Shown one piece after another: positions 23,801 to 39,300 of a stretch of DNA of 64,000 nt. Below the pieces are notes generated by a model, which was given only the letters and a program-made list of their open reading frames with translations, was not told the DNA's origin and made no database searches. Positions within the stretch are counted from its first letter, which is position 1; each line of letters begins with the position of its first letter. A program made the translations under genes and the position numbers. The DNA is taken from assembly GCF_050947335.1 (NCBI RefSeq), contig NC_134995.1:11508501-11572500 (forward strand). The letters are read 5' to 3'. The stretch comes from Megachile rotundata (lineage: Eukaryota; Arthropoda; Insecta; Hymenoptera; Megachilidae).

Positions 23801-26800
23801 TCGCTAATCCTCGCCGTCTCTAGGGAAACCAGACAAAATTTTACAAAAAGTTCTTCATCGATTTTTGCTTTCTGTCTCTAAATTTTGTGTAATTTTGATC
23901 TGCGTCGTCCACTTAAAATATTGTCCGTAAAAGACATAATTATGAAAACAAACTTATGTATTCGGGTCAAGTGTACGACAAGCTCGTGTCCAAAAATTTA
24001 GATAATTTTTAAAAGCGAATTACACTTACAAGCCTTATTGAAAATTGCCGTATCTGTTAATTCTTTCTTTATCAACGATCTGCACCTAGAAATTGTTATT
24101 GTCATGTTATGGTCTCTGTGGAAATTTATTCTCTCTAATTAATGTCTTTCAGAACTCACCCTGTAGATGTCCAGGCTGCCTACTTCGTTTGCTACCTCGT
24201 TAATCGCGCCAGCGAAGCGGGGTTAATTAGGCGAAGGATGGGTTGTCTTCAGGGTTGATAGGTTTGTCGGAGATTAGTTTGTCCGTGGACCTAAATGTCA
24301 CTGTGTCCACGAATTTTAGAAGCTTCATAAAGATGTTTGTCCACGATGATTTCCCTAGGTGGTATCAATATCGAGTGTACACGTGCACTGGACGCAATAA
24401 TTCTGATTCTTTCTGATTTCAATCTGTATGATTCATCGCGTGTAGATTGCTTCGTTGTGATTGCTACGGGATAGAATTTGTGAAGAGTATACTCAAAATT
24501 TAAGTGCTGTTAAAATTGCTTTTTTATACTAATGGGTGAATCATTTCATGAGCGCGGTTAAATTATGCAAAATTTAATCATGTTGAATTATTAAAAAGAT
24601 TTTCAGGCAAAAGAGTTAGTTTTATTGGTCACATCTCTGTGCTAGGTCTATAAGTTCTATCGTTTGCAAAACCTCGTTGGAAAATACCCAATGATTGTGT
24701 TTACTCGGTAAACAGCTGTAGATAATTATGAAACGTTCATCTTTTAATACACACTTGTAAACGTACAAGATTCCTAATGCAAACACGCACCATAAATGAA
24801 AGCCTGAATGATTTACGAAATCGTTACAAGAATTCTTTATTAATATACAATATTCCTTATCGATTAGCCTCGATGCAATTTTATTTCAACATAAAGTCTG
24901 AGCAAGATAATTTCGTTACTTTGCGAAACAAGGTTTGAAGATTTCAACGATTGGAGAAAATTCAATTTTCTTCTTTGAATCTGTTGAATCATGAGGAAGA
25001 TATATCGTAAAAATTAAGGGGAAGCATGCTAATTATGTTGTGAGTTTATAAATGTTGAAAAGAATTTTTCCGAAAGATCCGACGAAGAAAATTGATTTCT
25101 GAACGTACAAATCGGTGAATTCATAAACTTGACAAATTCGTTGTGATAGAAAAGATAGTTCGAAGATAAAGCAATTGAAACAATTGACGCTTCTTCGGAA
25201 CACTCGTAATCGAACGCTGATAAATGACACTGATAACTCTAAAAATATCTTCGGCCGTCGATCAATCTTCCGGTTTAATCCGCGGTAACTCTTCAAAATT
25301 TCCACCAGAGTTTAACACGTTGAATGTCACGAGGGTCACCCTGTCACAAATCTTTTTTAATTTTGACTATGGTGTGCAAAGTATAAAAAGCTAACCTCGA
25401 GTATTTAAATTGTTAGTCACAGTGTTTCTTCACCCAATTTTTCAATTCCACAAAATTAAGCACTCCGAATAATTTTAGAATACGAAATCGTACATAATTT
25501 TCATCACTGCAGCATTCAACGTGTTAAAACGATGTTTCCTGTTCACTAAAACACATTTTTATAAAACGTTTTTCACGACTTAATCGTTCAGCATGTTATT
25601 GTACCGACCGCGATTCAATTATTCAATTGTCGGAATCGCTTTCAGCGAGTTCACGATGCTACTGATTGCGAAACGAGTAAACTTGGTGTTCCTCGACCGT
25701 GCAATGATAAGAATTAATCGTGGCAGAAGCTTTAAATTGTACACGTTCTAGCATTGATACGTTCTAACGACAATTTTGCGTTATTAAATGTTATCAAAAT
25801 TAAAGTTACTAAAATTCAAAATAAATTTTTAAATTTGTCAATCAATTTATGAAATTTGAACATTTTTTATTAACTCGACGAATCCAAATGTTCCAATTAT
25901 TATTACAATGTTGAATTATTATAATTCGAAATGTAATGCAGTATCCTAGAAAATTTCAGTGTGTATCTAGGATTTTATTTACGACCTCGCTATATCGAGA
26001 CTACAGGCAGAAAATGAGATCATCTAGATAATGAAAAAAGCTGTTCCCCTTTTTTCTCCCCTTGTTCCATAATCGACGAGGGTTAGTGGTGAAGCATTAA
26101 CGGAGATTCAGCGATAACGCGGATCGAGCGTTATTTTACTTAGCGTCTGATGATAGTAACGAGTTCGGATGCACATTTGTCGAGATTCTCCTTTAAAAAC
26201 CAACATAAAATTATCTACACTTGATTCGTAAGAGAGGAATTCGAAAGAGGAAGTGCGAGGAAGAGATGAAAATTTAGCTTCATGGGAAAGTCTAGAGGAC
26301 CAAGGAGTCTATACGTTTCGATTGTCCTTTGAATTCCTTCGTGAATTGATCCAGATACGTAAAAATTCAAGTTTATTGCAACACACCCTCACAACGACAG
26401 AACAGAGATACAAAAAAAGAGAGGATGCTACCGCAGCGATGTCGTTTTCGAACTGTTACAAAAAGCCGTATCATTCACTAAACTATTACACATTATTCGT
26501 GTTTACGTGTATGTGTGTGTGTGTGTATTGTTTGATAAAAAAAATATATATATCTATATATCTTTATTCGACTTGTTTCATTTTTTTTTACAAACCCTAC
26601 CGAAAGGTTGTCCTATGGAATTTGCACTTGTACAGACTAAAATACTGTGTTTGCGAAAATATTCATGGCTCCCAATTAATTTGGGAAACGTCGATGCCTT
26701 CGAGAAGTTACAAAAACACTCGACATCAACCATTTTATCGTCAAGATAAAAAAGATACATACTCTATGTATCAGACTCCCCTCGTGTTACGATGCTACTT

Positions 26801-29800
26801 GTTCAAATCGGACTAACTAAAGTTGCAAACGAGCAAATAAACAGATCTTATCGAAAGTCATTCCAATATTCGAAACGTGGGAGTATTCGGTGCAATTCGA
26901 AACTCGAACATTTCGAATGTTGGAAATTATCGAATAGTTCAACTATTCGTTTTACAACCCTACTGGTGACCCTTATGGCAGTCAACTTGTTCAAAATATT
27001 ACAGATATCGGATGCTTCAGTTCACTACGAATCGTTAGCGTCACTGTTTCTCTTCACAATTTATTTTATTGAAAATAGAGAGTACGTTCACACCCCAAAG
27101 ATCGAACAATATTATCATTCTCTATTGTCGATTAAGTACTAAATTCGATTAACAGCGTCAAACCTCTCCTCCTAACTTTCATGAAAAGATTTACACGACT
27201 TTCTAAATTAAAGTACAATTTTTTATAAAGGTTGCTGCTAATTTTCATCAAATTACTTTCGTTAAAAAATATTTTAAACATTGACTATTCTATGAATTCA
27301 TAAAAATTAGAAGGGTTGTATGACGTTTCTTTTACCAATGAAAGTGTACACCTCTGAGAAATTAGCTCAAATTTCACATAATTATGAAGGATTCGTCATT
27401 CGAAAAAGTCTAAATTGTCAAAGAATCCATAATTATAAAAATTTGTAAATACTTCATAATTATGCAAAGCTCAAAAATTGTGCACCTCGCAAATTTCGGC
27501 AATTCTAGCAATTCGTTAGCTCGACGAAAGGTGAACCGATGTTAAGCAGAACGAAAGTAATTGACAAATTGCGACACAGCGAACGGCGATCCTTTCGACG
27601 AAAAGTATATATATGAACACATAAGCTACGTGTAGAAGTGTATGTGTATGTTGCATACGTATTACGTGTACGTGTGATCGTGTGCACGTGTCGCCAATTA
27701 CACAATGAAGGATACGCGACAACGATGACACGAGGCTCTTTTTTTACAATGCAAGCAATCGACAATGGAACTTCATTCGTAAAGATTTTTTTTTTTGTTT
27801 TTTTGTCTTTTTTTTTACTTTTTTTTAGGCAACGCATCACTCGCACATACCTAATCGCAATAATAATAATGATCCAGATTAATCACGGATCGAGTTACGA
27901 TGAATCAATTGGTTCGGTACGCTTCTACTCGATATGTTAGTCGAACGAATCATTCTACGATGTTCGTATAAACACAGCGACATCGAAACAACAAATTTTT
28001 CTCGTTTATATTATGCGTTAGAAATTAATTCGTCATATTTATGTCACATGTATATATATGTATATAATATAAAACATTTGAAAAAATCACAGTTACTTAA
28101 AAAACATCTCAGTTTATCGCTTCTTCTTACTCTCGCATGTGCACTCATTCGCTAAATCGTTTTCGTAATTGTTTACTTTTTTACGTTTCGTTCGATCCTT
28201 GTCGCTCCATACTTATCTTCCTTTACGGTGGACTAACTCTTTCGTCAAAACGCTTATATAAACTTCACGTTCTGTGATTATTATATTATAACAAAGGGTT
28301 ATTTTTGAAAATTGATCTCGTGATCGATGGAGCGATAGAGCTTGAACACAGTCGACTAAATGTAAAAAAATAAAGAAAGAAAGTCTGTAAAGGCAGTGAC
28401 AGACCTTCGCGAAAAAGAAAGTCGAAGCAGGAGAACTCTTAAGTACTAATCGTCGCAGTAAATTATTTATTTCCCTCGCTAGACGGTCAATTAAAATCTC
28501 GATTTAATCGTACCGTAATCGACACAGAAAAAGAAATCTAAAACGGAAGAAAACCGTCAACAGACTGGAATACGCGTGATCGGAACCAGTATAACAATAA
28601 TTTTTAATAAAATGTTTCCATAACGTTGATATGACAATAATTAAACATAGACGAGTGAATTTCGATTATCCTTTTTTCTTTTTTTTTAAGAGGATAGAAA
28701 GAAGCTTAAATGTATATTACAATTAGTTTTATTTTTGCAGGTTAATATTCGAAATTCACCCCGATTATCTTGACAAGGATCACCTTAGGGTTCTGAGAAT
28801 GAACATTGTTCTTTGAGTGATCAAATTCATTCGGAGCAGCAATTGCATTCCTTGGCAGTGTTGGCACGAAGCGTAAACAAAGTTGTCAAGTTAAGCGCAT
28901 GATCTTGAAATATGAGTCATGAAACTTGGAACTGAAAACTGTGTAACAGTCTGCTACGACGAATTTCAGTTAATAAACTAAAATTTGTCAGAGAATCAAT
29001 AACGCTAAGTAACTGATACTTAAAATTTTAATTCGCTATAACTGTAATTTTTTTACCATTACAATAACGAATCGGATTTGTGAATGTTAACAATAAATAT
29101 CTGTACAATAAAATAATATTATACTTCGCTGTCACACGCTTAACTTTGCTTTTCAGTTAACAAAGAATGCGGAGTACAAAACATTCGCGAAGTGTTCTAT
29201 TCGTAATCTGTTCTGCTAAAGCACGAAAAACGAAATCTGAAGTAGATTTAATTTAATAATTATTTCGTTTTTAGGAAGTTGCATTGATTTCGACTACGTA
29301 AGATGGTTCTTGCAATTGGAACGAACTACCTTTTTACATGGAAGTATTGAATTAAAAATATTTTCTTTGTATTCTATGTAAAATCAGATAAAATCTCGTA
29401 TTCAAGTATGCTCTAATGCTTTCGCGTACTCGGTAATTAAAAAATAGTAAAGAGGATCTACTCTTCTATTAAAAGAAAACCTTTCGTTCCAATGGCTAGA
29501 ATCAATCATTTATACTAGGTTGCTTAAAAGTACTCGCTCTACGATTTAAAACTTACAGTTCCATTCTTTCGATAAAAACCTCACTGGTATTTAGCAATTC
29601 TTCGTGCAAAGAAGTAGTTAAAGTATCGTGGGTAACTTCACTTTGTCAAAGGTATTGTCCACGTTCTTGATTCCGTCATGATACCACGACAGATCGAGTA
29701 ATTCATCGATCGTGTTCTATTCAGCAACGTCTACGGACTGTATCGAAGATTCACTGCCCACACTGGATCATAGTACGTACGATTTTTCCGATAATGATCA

Positions 29801-30341
29801 CAATGAAATCGTTAATACAAATATACATATATATGTATACATACATATACGTATACAAGAAAGAATTTAAGTAACGAGTATCGCTAACTAATGAAACACG
29901 ACGACACCCGTGTCTGTGTGTGTGTATGTATGTGTATGTGTGTACCTATCGTAGAAGTCGCATACTTTTTTTTTCATTTTAGTACGAAATTATTCTCGAG
30001 AGACGACGTTATTATCTCTACGTTACACCCTATCTAGATACTTCTTATCTGCTAAATGTTCGCTCGAAAAAAAGCTAAGAATAAAAAAAGAAAATGAAAG
30101 AAAGGACATTGCCAGTGATGGCAGTAAACTTCATTCGGAGTCTGTTCACCATGAATCGTCGCGAACGACGGCAGGCGTGACCGTTGATCGGAACATCGAT
30201 CAAAAAGCTATTTCATTAATGCTAGTCATTATGTACAAAATTTGTAATATATTACATGACGATTTCGATCCGTCGCTTGAATTATCTCGACCGACGGATA
30301 CTCGGCAGTAAGGAATGGTGTCGAGTGGCGTGCACCTTCCC
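23801..30341. other. Long AT-rich stretch; probably includes the PWWP2 3' UTR
   Basis: I see no exon with both splice sites and a recognisable product. It contains simple repeats: (TG)n at 26504-26528, alternating purine-pyrimidine DNA at 27630-27695, poly-T at 27787-27830 and (TG)n at 29909-29945. The right part, next to the PWWP2 stop codon at 30342, is likely 3' UTR. A 187-codon open frame at 26253-26816 runs through the TG repeat and is not convincing. Confidence 0.5.
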
Positions 30342-33300
30342 TTAGGAAAGAACGTTGACCTCGCGCGGTGAGCCACAAACGTTTAACACGCTGCTCGTCG
30401 AGTTTGGCGTGATCTGATTTCGAGCTTCGTTCTGTGCCTGTCGTATCGCCTCCTTGTACGGCCCTCGTTTCTTCTTATTGTACCGTGTCTTCAACAGAAA
30501 ACCAAATAAATCGTCATCTTCGTCGTTATAGAAGAATGGTGATTTCGTTATACCTAAAGGGAAAAGAGTAAGATGAAGATAGCTAAACTTACCTTGAACG
30601 TTTCCAAAAATGGACTCAACTGATCACACGACATCAGAGAACTTGTCGAAGACCCGTACCAGGCGACGTGAGCCTGTGGCCCAGAAGATGTGCCGTCTTC
30701 TTTACAAGAAACTGTGATGCTAAGAACCTAAAACAACGTTAAAGATTGCATTCGTACGACAAAGCTTAATGTAGCAGCATAACTGTTGTGCGTACTTTTC
30801 CAGGCCACCAAGGGAACCCATGAATCTTCCCCCACACAACATCACCAACGTCCATTCTTCTGCCATTAGCGGTGAGACAATGTTCGACAGGTGTCGCGGC
30901 TAGGCGCATCATCAGAGGATGCGACTGCGGCGGAAAGTCAGGTGCAGTTTCACCAGCGTCCACCTCGGGTTCTTGTTCGCTCAATTCGTCGCTGCTGGCA
31001 CCAGGACTCTTACAACCGGAAGAGGCATTGCTCACAGGGTAATCACATCTGGCATAAGCGTTTGTGTTCAATCTCTTTAGAGATATGGATAATTTTTGCT
31101 TGAGGCACTGCTCCTTTATGGCTGTGTACGATTCGCTACCCGGCAGTACATTCCAGTTTTGCTGATTCTCTGTGCTGCCGGACTCCAGACAGGGCTGCTG
31201 ATGCTGCTGGTTCTTATGTTTCCGGTCTTCCTTGTGCTTTTTTTTATGCTTCACTTTATGCTTGCGACGGTGATACGATAAGGAGTCGTACGTGGGATTA
31301 TACCTGCAATAATGAATAATCAGAAAATTATGATCGAGAAAATTTTGATGAATTATTAGAGGAAAGGAGTGGCGATTTACCGTGGAGATCCGTTACAAGG
31401 GGATCTCGCTGGAGAGACACCACCGAGCATCTTTCTTCTGGCTTCCTTCTTTGCCTTTTTCAACGCTCGCTTCGCCGCTTTAGCACTGGCATCCTTCACA
31501 CCTTGTTTCTGAGGATCCACCTGTTCTTGTCCATCCTCCTCGGCGTCCTCGCGATAAGTATAATCGTTGTCGAAAGTCCTCGGTAATTCCAGTGGATCTC
31601 TCTCCGTCTCCGTTTGTACGTCCTCGGCATCGTCGGTTTCCTGTTCGTACTCTGGATCTTGTATCTTCGAGGGTATCTTCAGTACAGTACCTTCGCCCTG
31701 AGCACCAAAGGAGATCTTAATCACCGGCGTGGTTCTGGCCGTTCTCGTCGGGTCCTCGAACACGGTCTCGTCCCACAGATCCTCCATCGATCCAACGGAT
31801 CGTTTCTTCCTAGGTACTCGACCGGCTCTTGGCCTCATTGTCGAATCCGCTGCCGCGAACGTCTTCTTCTCCTCTTCCTCGGGTACCTTTGCACTTTCTA
31901 CCGACGAACTACTAAGTCTTCTGGGCGTGGCACAGTACGCCATTGACGGATTACTATCGCAGTCCGTTGACTCCATGCGCTCCTCCGTTGGCTCGATCGC
32001 GTTAGCCGCCGAATCTCCCTCGTCGGCTCGGTTGTTCCAGTACGATTGACCGAGCTTCACTTTTTCTATATTACCGAAACAGAAGACAAATGGGAGCTTT
32101 ACCGTTTTCGAAGGTTATTTAAATTTAATAGATTCACAGAAGACGTTTGCTCCTACGAGAGAGAACTAACCAGTTCCCTGCATGGCGTTGTTGATCTCGT
32201 TCGGCTGTAGTCTCGAGATCTTCGGTATGAGAGACGGTCCAAGCTTCGACGAATCGGGGCTCAGCTCGGTGGACGACGAGGACTTGATGTTTTCAGACTG
32301 ACACTGAGAGAACAACACTCTCGAGGTTTTCTGAGGCTGTTGACCGCAACGTCGATCGCTCCTCCTGGTGGATCCATGACCCGTGACCTAATCGAATCGA
32401 AACGTTGAATGTTTTCTTCGACGCGGAAGAAGAGCAACGAACGAAAGAGATACCTGGGGCTGCTGCGAATTCTGCTGCTGTTCCGACTGCGCTTCCTCGT
32501 GTTTCCGTTTTCTACTGACATCCACGTTCTCGCTGTTCTCGTTGCAGATCGACCTGCACTTACTGCACAACACCTGCCGTGGCCTGAGCCTGACCGTTGG
32601 TCGTGCATTCTTGTACCTGGCCGGTGGATTGATGTTCCTACGAAGATCAACTTTCGCAGAGGCGAGCGAACTCTTTCTCTCTTGGAAATAGCTGAAACGG
32701 GCTGCGATCGTGGCCAATTTGTCGCCATCGGGATCCGGCACCGGTTCCGGGGGTTGCACGCCACACGGGAGACCTCTGAAAAAGATCATTCGTTTCTTAT
32801 TAAAACTCGATCCCAAATTAAATGAATCTTAATACTTGAATTTTAGTAACGAAGGATTTAAGAGATGAAAAATTGAAGAACATCACTGTGAAAATATAAA
32901 GGAATCTTAAATTATTAATAATTTTCTTCCGTAAAAGTTGCGCGTTTATTTCGTTTGAAAATTTAATGTTGCATTCAGAAAGTAATCTGAACTTTTACCC
33001 CGAAGAAAACTCGACCTTTCCGTACCTTTCGTCGCTTTTACATGAAAAAATAATTCGAAGAAACTGTGCTTGAAATAAACGAGTTTCGATAAAAAGAAAG
33101 ACGGGTTAAATCGGCGGGTCACGAATCGACGGAAAGTTTTAATGCTTTGTTTTTCTTTAATATCGCGATTACGAGAGTAAAAAATATCAAACTTCTGAAA
33201 ATTGTTCTCTATTACATCGCAGAACGCTAGAGCGATATAATATTCGTTTAATGAAATGTAAGAAGGGAAATGATATCGATCCAGGTAGATCGAATCGCGG

Positions 33301-36300
33301 TAAAATAATGAAGACCTTTCGTAATGAAAGTACTATTATCATAATTGCCTCGCAGACTACGAAGCCAGCGATGAAACACGTAAAGCAACAATACAAGCGA
33401 AGTCATTGTGTCCAGGATTGTGATTTCGTGACTGCCTGCCTCGGTCGGGGAACCGGGTAAAAAATAAATGTGGAAAGCAAAAAACCGGTCGTGTTTCCGT
33501 GGAACCAAGTCGATGAATATTTTTCTGTCTTTCTGTTCCTTGATTAAGTTCGCGTTCTTTTGAAGAACGGAGACTAGGAAATCACTGAAGTGCGGAGTCA
33601 CGCCAGACTCGTTGGAAATAAATTGAAAGCAAAATAAAAAAGGGAGATTCCTGTGTTCGGATTCCAAGATTACAGAAAATATTCTAACCAGAATATTTGG
33701 TACATCGGTGCAAACTAGGTAGAAGGGAACTTCAAGCATTCAAAGCTTATTTTTATAACTTATCAAACATTCAACGAAACTTACTAAAAATTAGAAATGT
33801 AGAAAATTGCTGGATACTAATATTGATTTCCAAGTCATCAAGTAGTTCACGGTTTAATTAAAATGTGTTACTGATCAACGATTACAGTATACAGTAAGTG
33901 ATCCAAGTGGAACAAGATGTAACTTACGGGATCACCTGATATATCTCGAGCAGGCCTGTATCGATTCGTGAGGGGCGGACAATGAACGACAGCCTGACGA
34001 TGTGTATCCATTAATATTTTCCTGTTCTCGATAGCTGACAGAAATTTGGCCGTGTCTGGCAACAGACAGATGAATGCCAGTACACCGATGGCAAAAGGAA
34101 AAAAGAAGAAGCGGAAGAACCCACGGATCTTCCAGGCTCGTTACAAGCATGGAGCTCATCTTTTTTCCCTCGTTTCACCATACGCTATCGTACGTGGCTC
34201 TTTTTGGTCGAGCGTGCTTCACTGCTGTCTCTGGGATTATTTTTGCAGGCATTGGTTTATTATTCTGTTTTTTTTCTCGGTTCGTGGCATCGTAGAGAAT
34301 GAGTCGTTTCACGAGCTACGATTTTATGTGGATGAAGCTCCAGGCTGTAATTTTTAGGGAGATACGTTTTTTTGAGTATTCGAGATTTATACTCCGGGAA
34401 TATTGGAAATTTCTTCCGGAATTCTGGGGAAGAGTCGTGTTTGATTAGAGAGCGCGAAGAAGCTTTTTCATAAGTTGCAAATTTTTCTGAGATTTTTTAC
34501 TCTTTCAATAAAAAGAGCGATGAGTTCAAACCTTTTATACGAAATATTCTGAAATACATCCCGAATTGTTTAAACATGATAATGTTTATTAACGCCTTTA
34601 CGTAATACACAAAAAGCTCGATCTACGCAAGAGATATTCATAAAAATTTGCAATTCCTTTGACGTATCGCAAACGTAAATTCTCAGAAAGTATACGGAAT
34701 CTTTAAACAAGTCCAATGTTTCTGCATCGTGCTATTTGTACGGAATTGAACGGCAAAATCAATTTTACTCTACTTTCGGACATTAGCACGCAACGGTTGT
34801 TCACGGAATGACGTAACATGCTAATCCATTATGAGAACACGTTTGATAAGGAAATGATACAGTTTGAGATACTCTACCAGAGATTCGAAAGACCGTTGAG
34901 GGACAAAACTTGTAATAAATTACTTGAGAATCGATTACACAATCCCCGGGGTAAAAGCATTAAAAGAAACCCAGCGGGTATTCGAGATAGCCCATATTGA
35001 AGAGCTTCTATCGGTAAGTTCCAAATGGACGCGTAATACGGGAGAAAAGGGGAACTTAGCGGCACGAAGTAGCACTTATCCAAATTATGAAAGTCAAAGT
35101 ATTCCGACAATCGAACAGCTGTCACCTCTCTCTTCGTTTTTTAACCATAATATACCTCCATGTTCCAGCCACATTTGTCCCGTACAGCGGTGGCAAAGCA
35201 CAGGTTTCGTGCAGCTACCGGTTATATCCGAGGGCATAAACGGCTGCTGTCCAGACAGAACAAAGAGGGTGTTATCGTGGATGTCTGTGAGAACGACACC
35301 AACTGCGAAGCAGAACGGTACACAGAGGTATCGCAGAGACGAGGTACAAAGTAGATAGCCACGTAAGCGTCGCCATGGATCGTTAAATTGAAATCTGTTA
35401 GAGCAACCTCGTGCAACGCTTGGGGTTCAACGAACGAGTTTTATTTCCTTCGAGGTTTCTCTGCTCGAGCTTTACACGCGAAAAGTATGCCATTTTGTTA
35501 CCCTGCAGCCATCCACCTTTTCAACCCTCTTTCTTTAAAAACTTACTGGGATTCTGCGTTGGACAAGTTTCTTTAATGAAAAGATCTGGAAACGCGTGAT
35601 TGGTAGACCTTTCTAACATGACTGTTAATATACTTTATACAGAATAGCTGATGGATAATTGTAATGGGCGATTTCGGTACATGAAACTTAAGGTGTATGA
35701 ATTTAGAGGTTCTACGAAAATGACAGTAGATTAATACAGTTTATACGAAATAACTGATTGACAATTATGGTGAGCGATTTTAGAACATGTTTGATGTGAT
35801 TTCGTGACATGAAAGCATCGCATGTATGCTTAAATAATTCAAAATTGTGTAAAGGTTTGATGTTCTGATTACAGAAAGCCATTTGTAACAAATGTAACTT
35901 TGGTGCAATTTTTATTTTTGTAAAAGGTCATTTGTAAAATTGTATCATTGCAAAATTGTATCATTGTAAAGTTGTATCATTGTAAAACTATATCATTATA
36001 AAATTGTATCATTGTCTATTTGTATCATTGTAAAATTGCATCATTGTAAAATTATATCATTGTAAAATTGTAACATTGTATATTTGTATCATTGTAAAAT
36101 TGTATCATTGTAAAACTATATCATTATAAAATTGTATCATTGTATATTTGTATCACTGTAAAATTGCATCATTGTAAAACTACATCATTATAAAATTGTA
36201 TCACTGTAAAATTGTATCACTGTAAAACTGTATCACTGTAAAATTGTATCACTGTAAAATTGCATCATTGCAAAATGATGTCATTGCAAAATACTATCAT

Positions 36301-39300
36301 TGCAAAATGTTATTACTGTAAAATTATATCATTGTAAAATTGCATCACTGCAAAATTGTATCACTGTAAAATTATATCATTGTAAAATTGCATCACTGCA
36401 AAATTGTATCACTGTAAAATTGTATCATTGCAAAATGTTATCACTGTAAAATTATATCATTACAAAATTGTATCACTGTAAAATTGTATCATTGCAAAAT
36501 GTTATCACTGTAAAATTATATCATTACAAAATTGTATCACTGTAAAATTGTATCATTGCAAAATGTTATCACTGTAAAATTATATCATTACAAAATTGTA
36601 TCACTGTAAAATTGTATCACTGTAAAACTGTATCATTGCAAAATTGTATCACTGTAAAATTGAATCATTGCAAAATGATGTCATTGCAAAATACTATCAT
36701 TGCAAAATTGTATCTTTGGAAAATTGTACCGCTGTAAAATTGTATCACTGCAAAATTGTATCACTGTAAAATTGTATCACTGTAAAATTGCATCACTGCA
36801 AAATTGTATCACTGTAAAATTGTATCATTGCAAAATTGTATCACTGCAAAATTGTATCACTGTAAAATTATATCACTGCAAAATTATACAATTTATAAGG
36901 TGATCAAAGTTTGCAAAGGTCACACATAAAACTTGATCACCATTTTGTCCCCTTTTAATATCCCTGAATATATTAAACAGAAGATGTGTAAAAGGAATTT
37001 AAATTCGAGCCACGTCGACTTCAAAAAAGAAGAAAATCGCGTCAACTTAATTTTCGAGTCTCCGTAAATTTCGATGCCGAAATTAGCAGCTGATTCTCGC
37101 TGACCTATACCTGATAGTATCGAGCTATCGAAATATTTCGAGAAACACCTCGTATCGACGTAAACTGTCGGGCTTTCACGAGAACCCTTCAATTTTCGGC
37201 CGGAAAATTACTTCACATCGCTCCTTCAATTACCCGGCCAATATAGCTCCGCATTTATCTCGCTGTTATTTTTGAAAAATATCTACTTTGAGCAAACCTT
37301 TGCTCGATATTTTGCGGAACATTTAATTTTCCCTTCAATTAGTGGCCAATTTTAAAACATATCTCAAATAAATGGCTATAAAATAATTTGAAAATTTGCT
37401 TTCTGAAACTGTTATCCTTCCAACAGATTATTTTCAATTTTCCCGGTAGTTTTTCCTGCTTTCTCAGCTGCGGTATAAGCGACGGGGATCTGTAATGGCA
37501 GTAAACTCTACGGACAAAAGTTTTAACAACTGTGTATGAATAATATCTCTCAATTTCTTGAGAACCGATCGAGATCCAATTAAACGCAAATTGCTTCGTG
37601 TAACAGATAAGTAACAGAAATTGAAGCACGCGTTATATCACCATTCGTTGTATAACCTAGAATACGTGTACTTAGAAAAGGATTAATAATGCCTTTCAAT
37701 TTTCACAGGAGTAAAATGTCGGCGAGCGTGAGTCACCTTCGGAATATGGGGTCCATGGGATTTCACGGGACACCGTGTATATTCGCCGCGCCTAAGGCGT
37801 TAAAACGTTCCAGCATAGCCTTGGCTCGAATACGTACGTTTCTAGCCCGTATATTTGCCGCGGTCACGAAATTTATTTCATCCATTTGCCACGTCGACAA
37901 TTGACGGGATGGAAACCGCAAGCCCGGGCTGTTTTACACGCCATAAAAATTCATGGTTTCGTTAATCCTCGAAGTCTTTCGAGTCAGAAAGCAGAATTTC
38001 ATTTGTTTTTCGTTAACAATCGGAGCCAGGGATGTAGGCAACGATGGGGCGCCAAAGAAATAGTATTTATAGGAGCTAAATCGAATCAGGCCAACGTTGA
38101 ATCGGAGCTGTTTAAATATAATACGAGCACGATCTTTTTCACGATGCAACGGTTAATTTAAAACCGGGAATATTGCTTCCAGATTTCAATGCTTCAATAA
38201 ATGTTAGAGAACATTGGACACCCGGTATAATGGAAAGGACTATACGGTGACTAATCAAAATAACGCTTCTTTACGGAGCCTCCGGTTGAAATTCCTGGAA
38301 TCCCTCTAAAAATACCGGAGAATTCTTTTCTGAACACTGTATATATTAATGGAGGAACATTTGTGCACCGAAAGATTTGAAACTTTACAAAGTTTAGAAA
38401 CTTTACAAACTTTACAACTTTGTGAAATTCCCTAAAATTTCAATTTTACCATTTTTGGTAGACAATGTAATCAAAGTAGTCACAATGTAATTAACTACAG
38501 TTAACTGTTTTTGACCAGTTCACAAAGTTGCAAGTTGCAAAAGAGTTGTTAGAATTTTATCAAATTTTTTGATATTCCGAAAGAAGTAAGTCTGTTGAAA
38601 TTTTTTTAAATTGTTCATTTTGAACACCCGATATATAGAATAGAGCCATGTAACACACAAGTTGCGTCCGGCTGGCAGTGACAATACTGTATATTGCTTT
38701 TCCCTGGCGGGTCTCGGGACGTAGAATTTCTACGGCGATTTGCAAGAGGAGTCATTAGGACCACCATCAATCAACCACCGAAACGGTACTAGAATCCATG
38801 GCAACCATCATATAACTTTCGGAGATCCACCCATGTCGACCCTAGAATTTCTTCCCTCTATTTCGGTACATATCCCTAGATACAATATCTCTACTTAATT
38901 TTCTTATTGCACAGTTAAAAGAGTGGATATAAGAGACGACACTAGACAAGATACCTCCTAGAGAGAGACAGGAGACTAATTTAAATGTCCAAATCAAAAG
39001 AATCGTGCGCATGCGCACAGCGTAGAAGTATGGCGGTCGAAAAGAATAGTTTAAACCTCCACATTCAGCAGTAATTTACTTCTAATAAATATTTTGTAGA
39101 GAAAATTGATCACAAATACATTCCACATTATTAGAGATTTGCTCGATTTAAATTTCCCGCTCGTTACAAGCAATTTAAAGGGTTTGAGATCAAAGATAAG
39201 TCTTGCGATCGAGGATTAAAACTATTTTGCAGTATTGAGACAAACCACGAAACGCTACAAAATACAATGTTAATAGTACTTTTTCTTGTCCAGCTTTTCT

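Noticed and set aside
26253..26816. 187-codon plus-strand frame
   Set aside because: It passes through a (TG)n microsatellite and A/T runs and has no recognisable domain or splice context.
33248..33739. 163-codon minus-strand frame in PWWP2 intron 1
   Set aside because: The frame has ordinary AT-rich composition, no family resemblance and no consistent splice sites.
34924..35358. Cys-containing 144-codon plus-strand frame
   Set aside because: Two other frames in the same place look equally protein-like over short pieces and all are interrupted. It may be a decayed exon but cannot be supported.
36700..36903. 67-codon Cys/Ile/Lys-rich frame
   Set aside because: It is a direct translation of the 16-bp minisatellite.
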